A DNA stretch of 64,000 nt from Sinohyriopsis cumingii (lineage: Eukaryota; Mollusca; Bivalvia; Unionida; Unionidae). The position numbers were made by a program, and so were the translations under genes. The stretch lies in the NCBI GenBank assembly GCA_028554795.2, contig CM068831.1, positions 65,376,982-65,440,981 of the forward strand, given 5' to 3'. The notes beneath the pieces are model-generated. The model had not been told where the DNA came from. It did no database searches and was given only the letters and a program-made list of their open reading frames with translations. Positions 63,986 through 64,000 of the stretch are shown here, piece after piece; the stretch's first letter is position 1; every line of letters begins with the position of its first letter.

Positions 63986-64000
63986 CAAAAAGGTTGAAGT

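Overview
This window looks like non-coding, repeat-rich DNA from an animal nuclear genome, most probably a mollusc. It is AT-rich. No open frame I can read belongs to a recognisable protein family, and there are no operons, ribosome binding sites or bacterial-type genes. The molluscan guess rests on tRNA-derived SINEs whose 3' end reads GGCGTTAAACCC followed by (AAC)n, on degenerate repeats built around TGACCTTTGACC, and on general texture. It is an inference, not a proof.

The window is a mosaic of five kinds of DNA. (1) Two tRNA-derived SINE families. Family A has three minus-strand copies (1030-1287, 11046-11233, 58739-58992). Family B has four copies (21965-22385 and 28704-29019 on plus, 42121-42459 and 47161-47451 on minus). 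Six of the seven have clear target-site duplications. (2) Short inverted-repeat elements: a perfect small hAT-type MITE at 31610-31795 with an 8-bp target duplication, a foldback element cut by the left window edge, and eight copies of a hairpin-forming foldback family. Three of those eight copies carry a SINE inserted inside them. (3) Two old dispersed repeat families made of degenerate 120-150 bp units. One carries nuclear-receptor-like TGACCTTTGACC sites (about 9.6-10.4, 31.1-32.0, 36.9-37.3, 43.8-45.3 and 52.0-52.7 kb). The other carries AAGATGGC/GCCATATT motifs (about 2.0-3.2, 23.6-24.6 and 33.1-34.0 kb). (4) Many minisatellites with periods of 24, 25, 28, 31, 34, 35, 35, 37, 39, 50, about 60 and 61 bp. 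The largest are at 19793-20763, 27207-28447, 37306-38655, 40095-40985, 49905-51653 and 62095-63690. (5) Seven long (TA)n tracts, several in compound (CA/TG)n(TA)n(GA)n blocks.

Layout: 0-11 kb holds a foldback end, SINE A, motif array Y1, TA tracts and tRNA-like remnants, then the first receptor-site element. 11-19 kb has a foldback copy with a SINE A inside, a 44-bp exact direct repeat, and quiet complex sequence. 19-30 kb has the 61-bp satellite, two SINE B copies, array Y2 and the 39-bp minisatellite. 30-46 kb has the hAT MITE inside a receptor-site element, array Y3, the 31-, 24- and 28-bp minisatellites and more foldback copies. 46-64 kb has a foldback/SINE nest, an 890-bp tandem dimer, the 35-bp minisatellite, another foldback/SINE nest and the 50-bp minisatellite.

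No gene is called. Four short stretches (16960-17110, 22419-22531, 22625-22692 and 56233-56361) have exon-like signals and are listed only as weak candidates. The window is probably intergenic or lies inside very large introns. I found no convincing undescribed protein-based system. The most informative signals are repeated SINE landing in the foldback family, the apparent birth of a 31-bp satellite from the 3' end of a dispersed element, and dispersed repeats carrying transcription-factor-like motifs.
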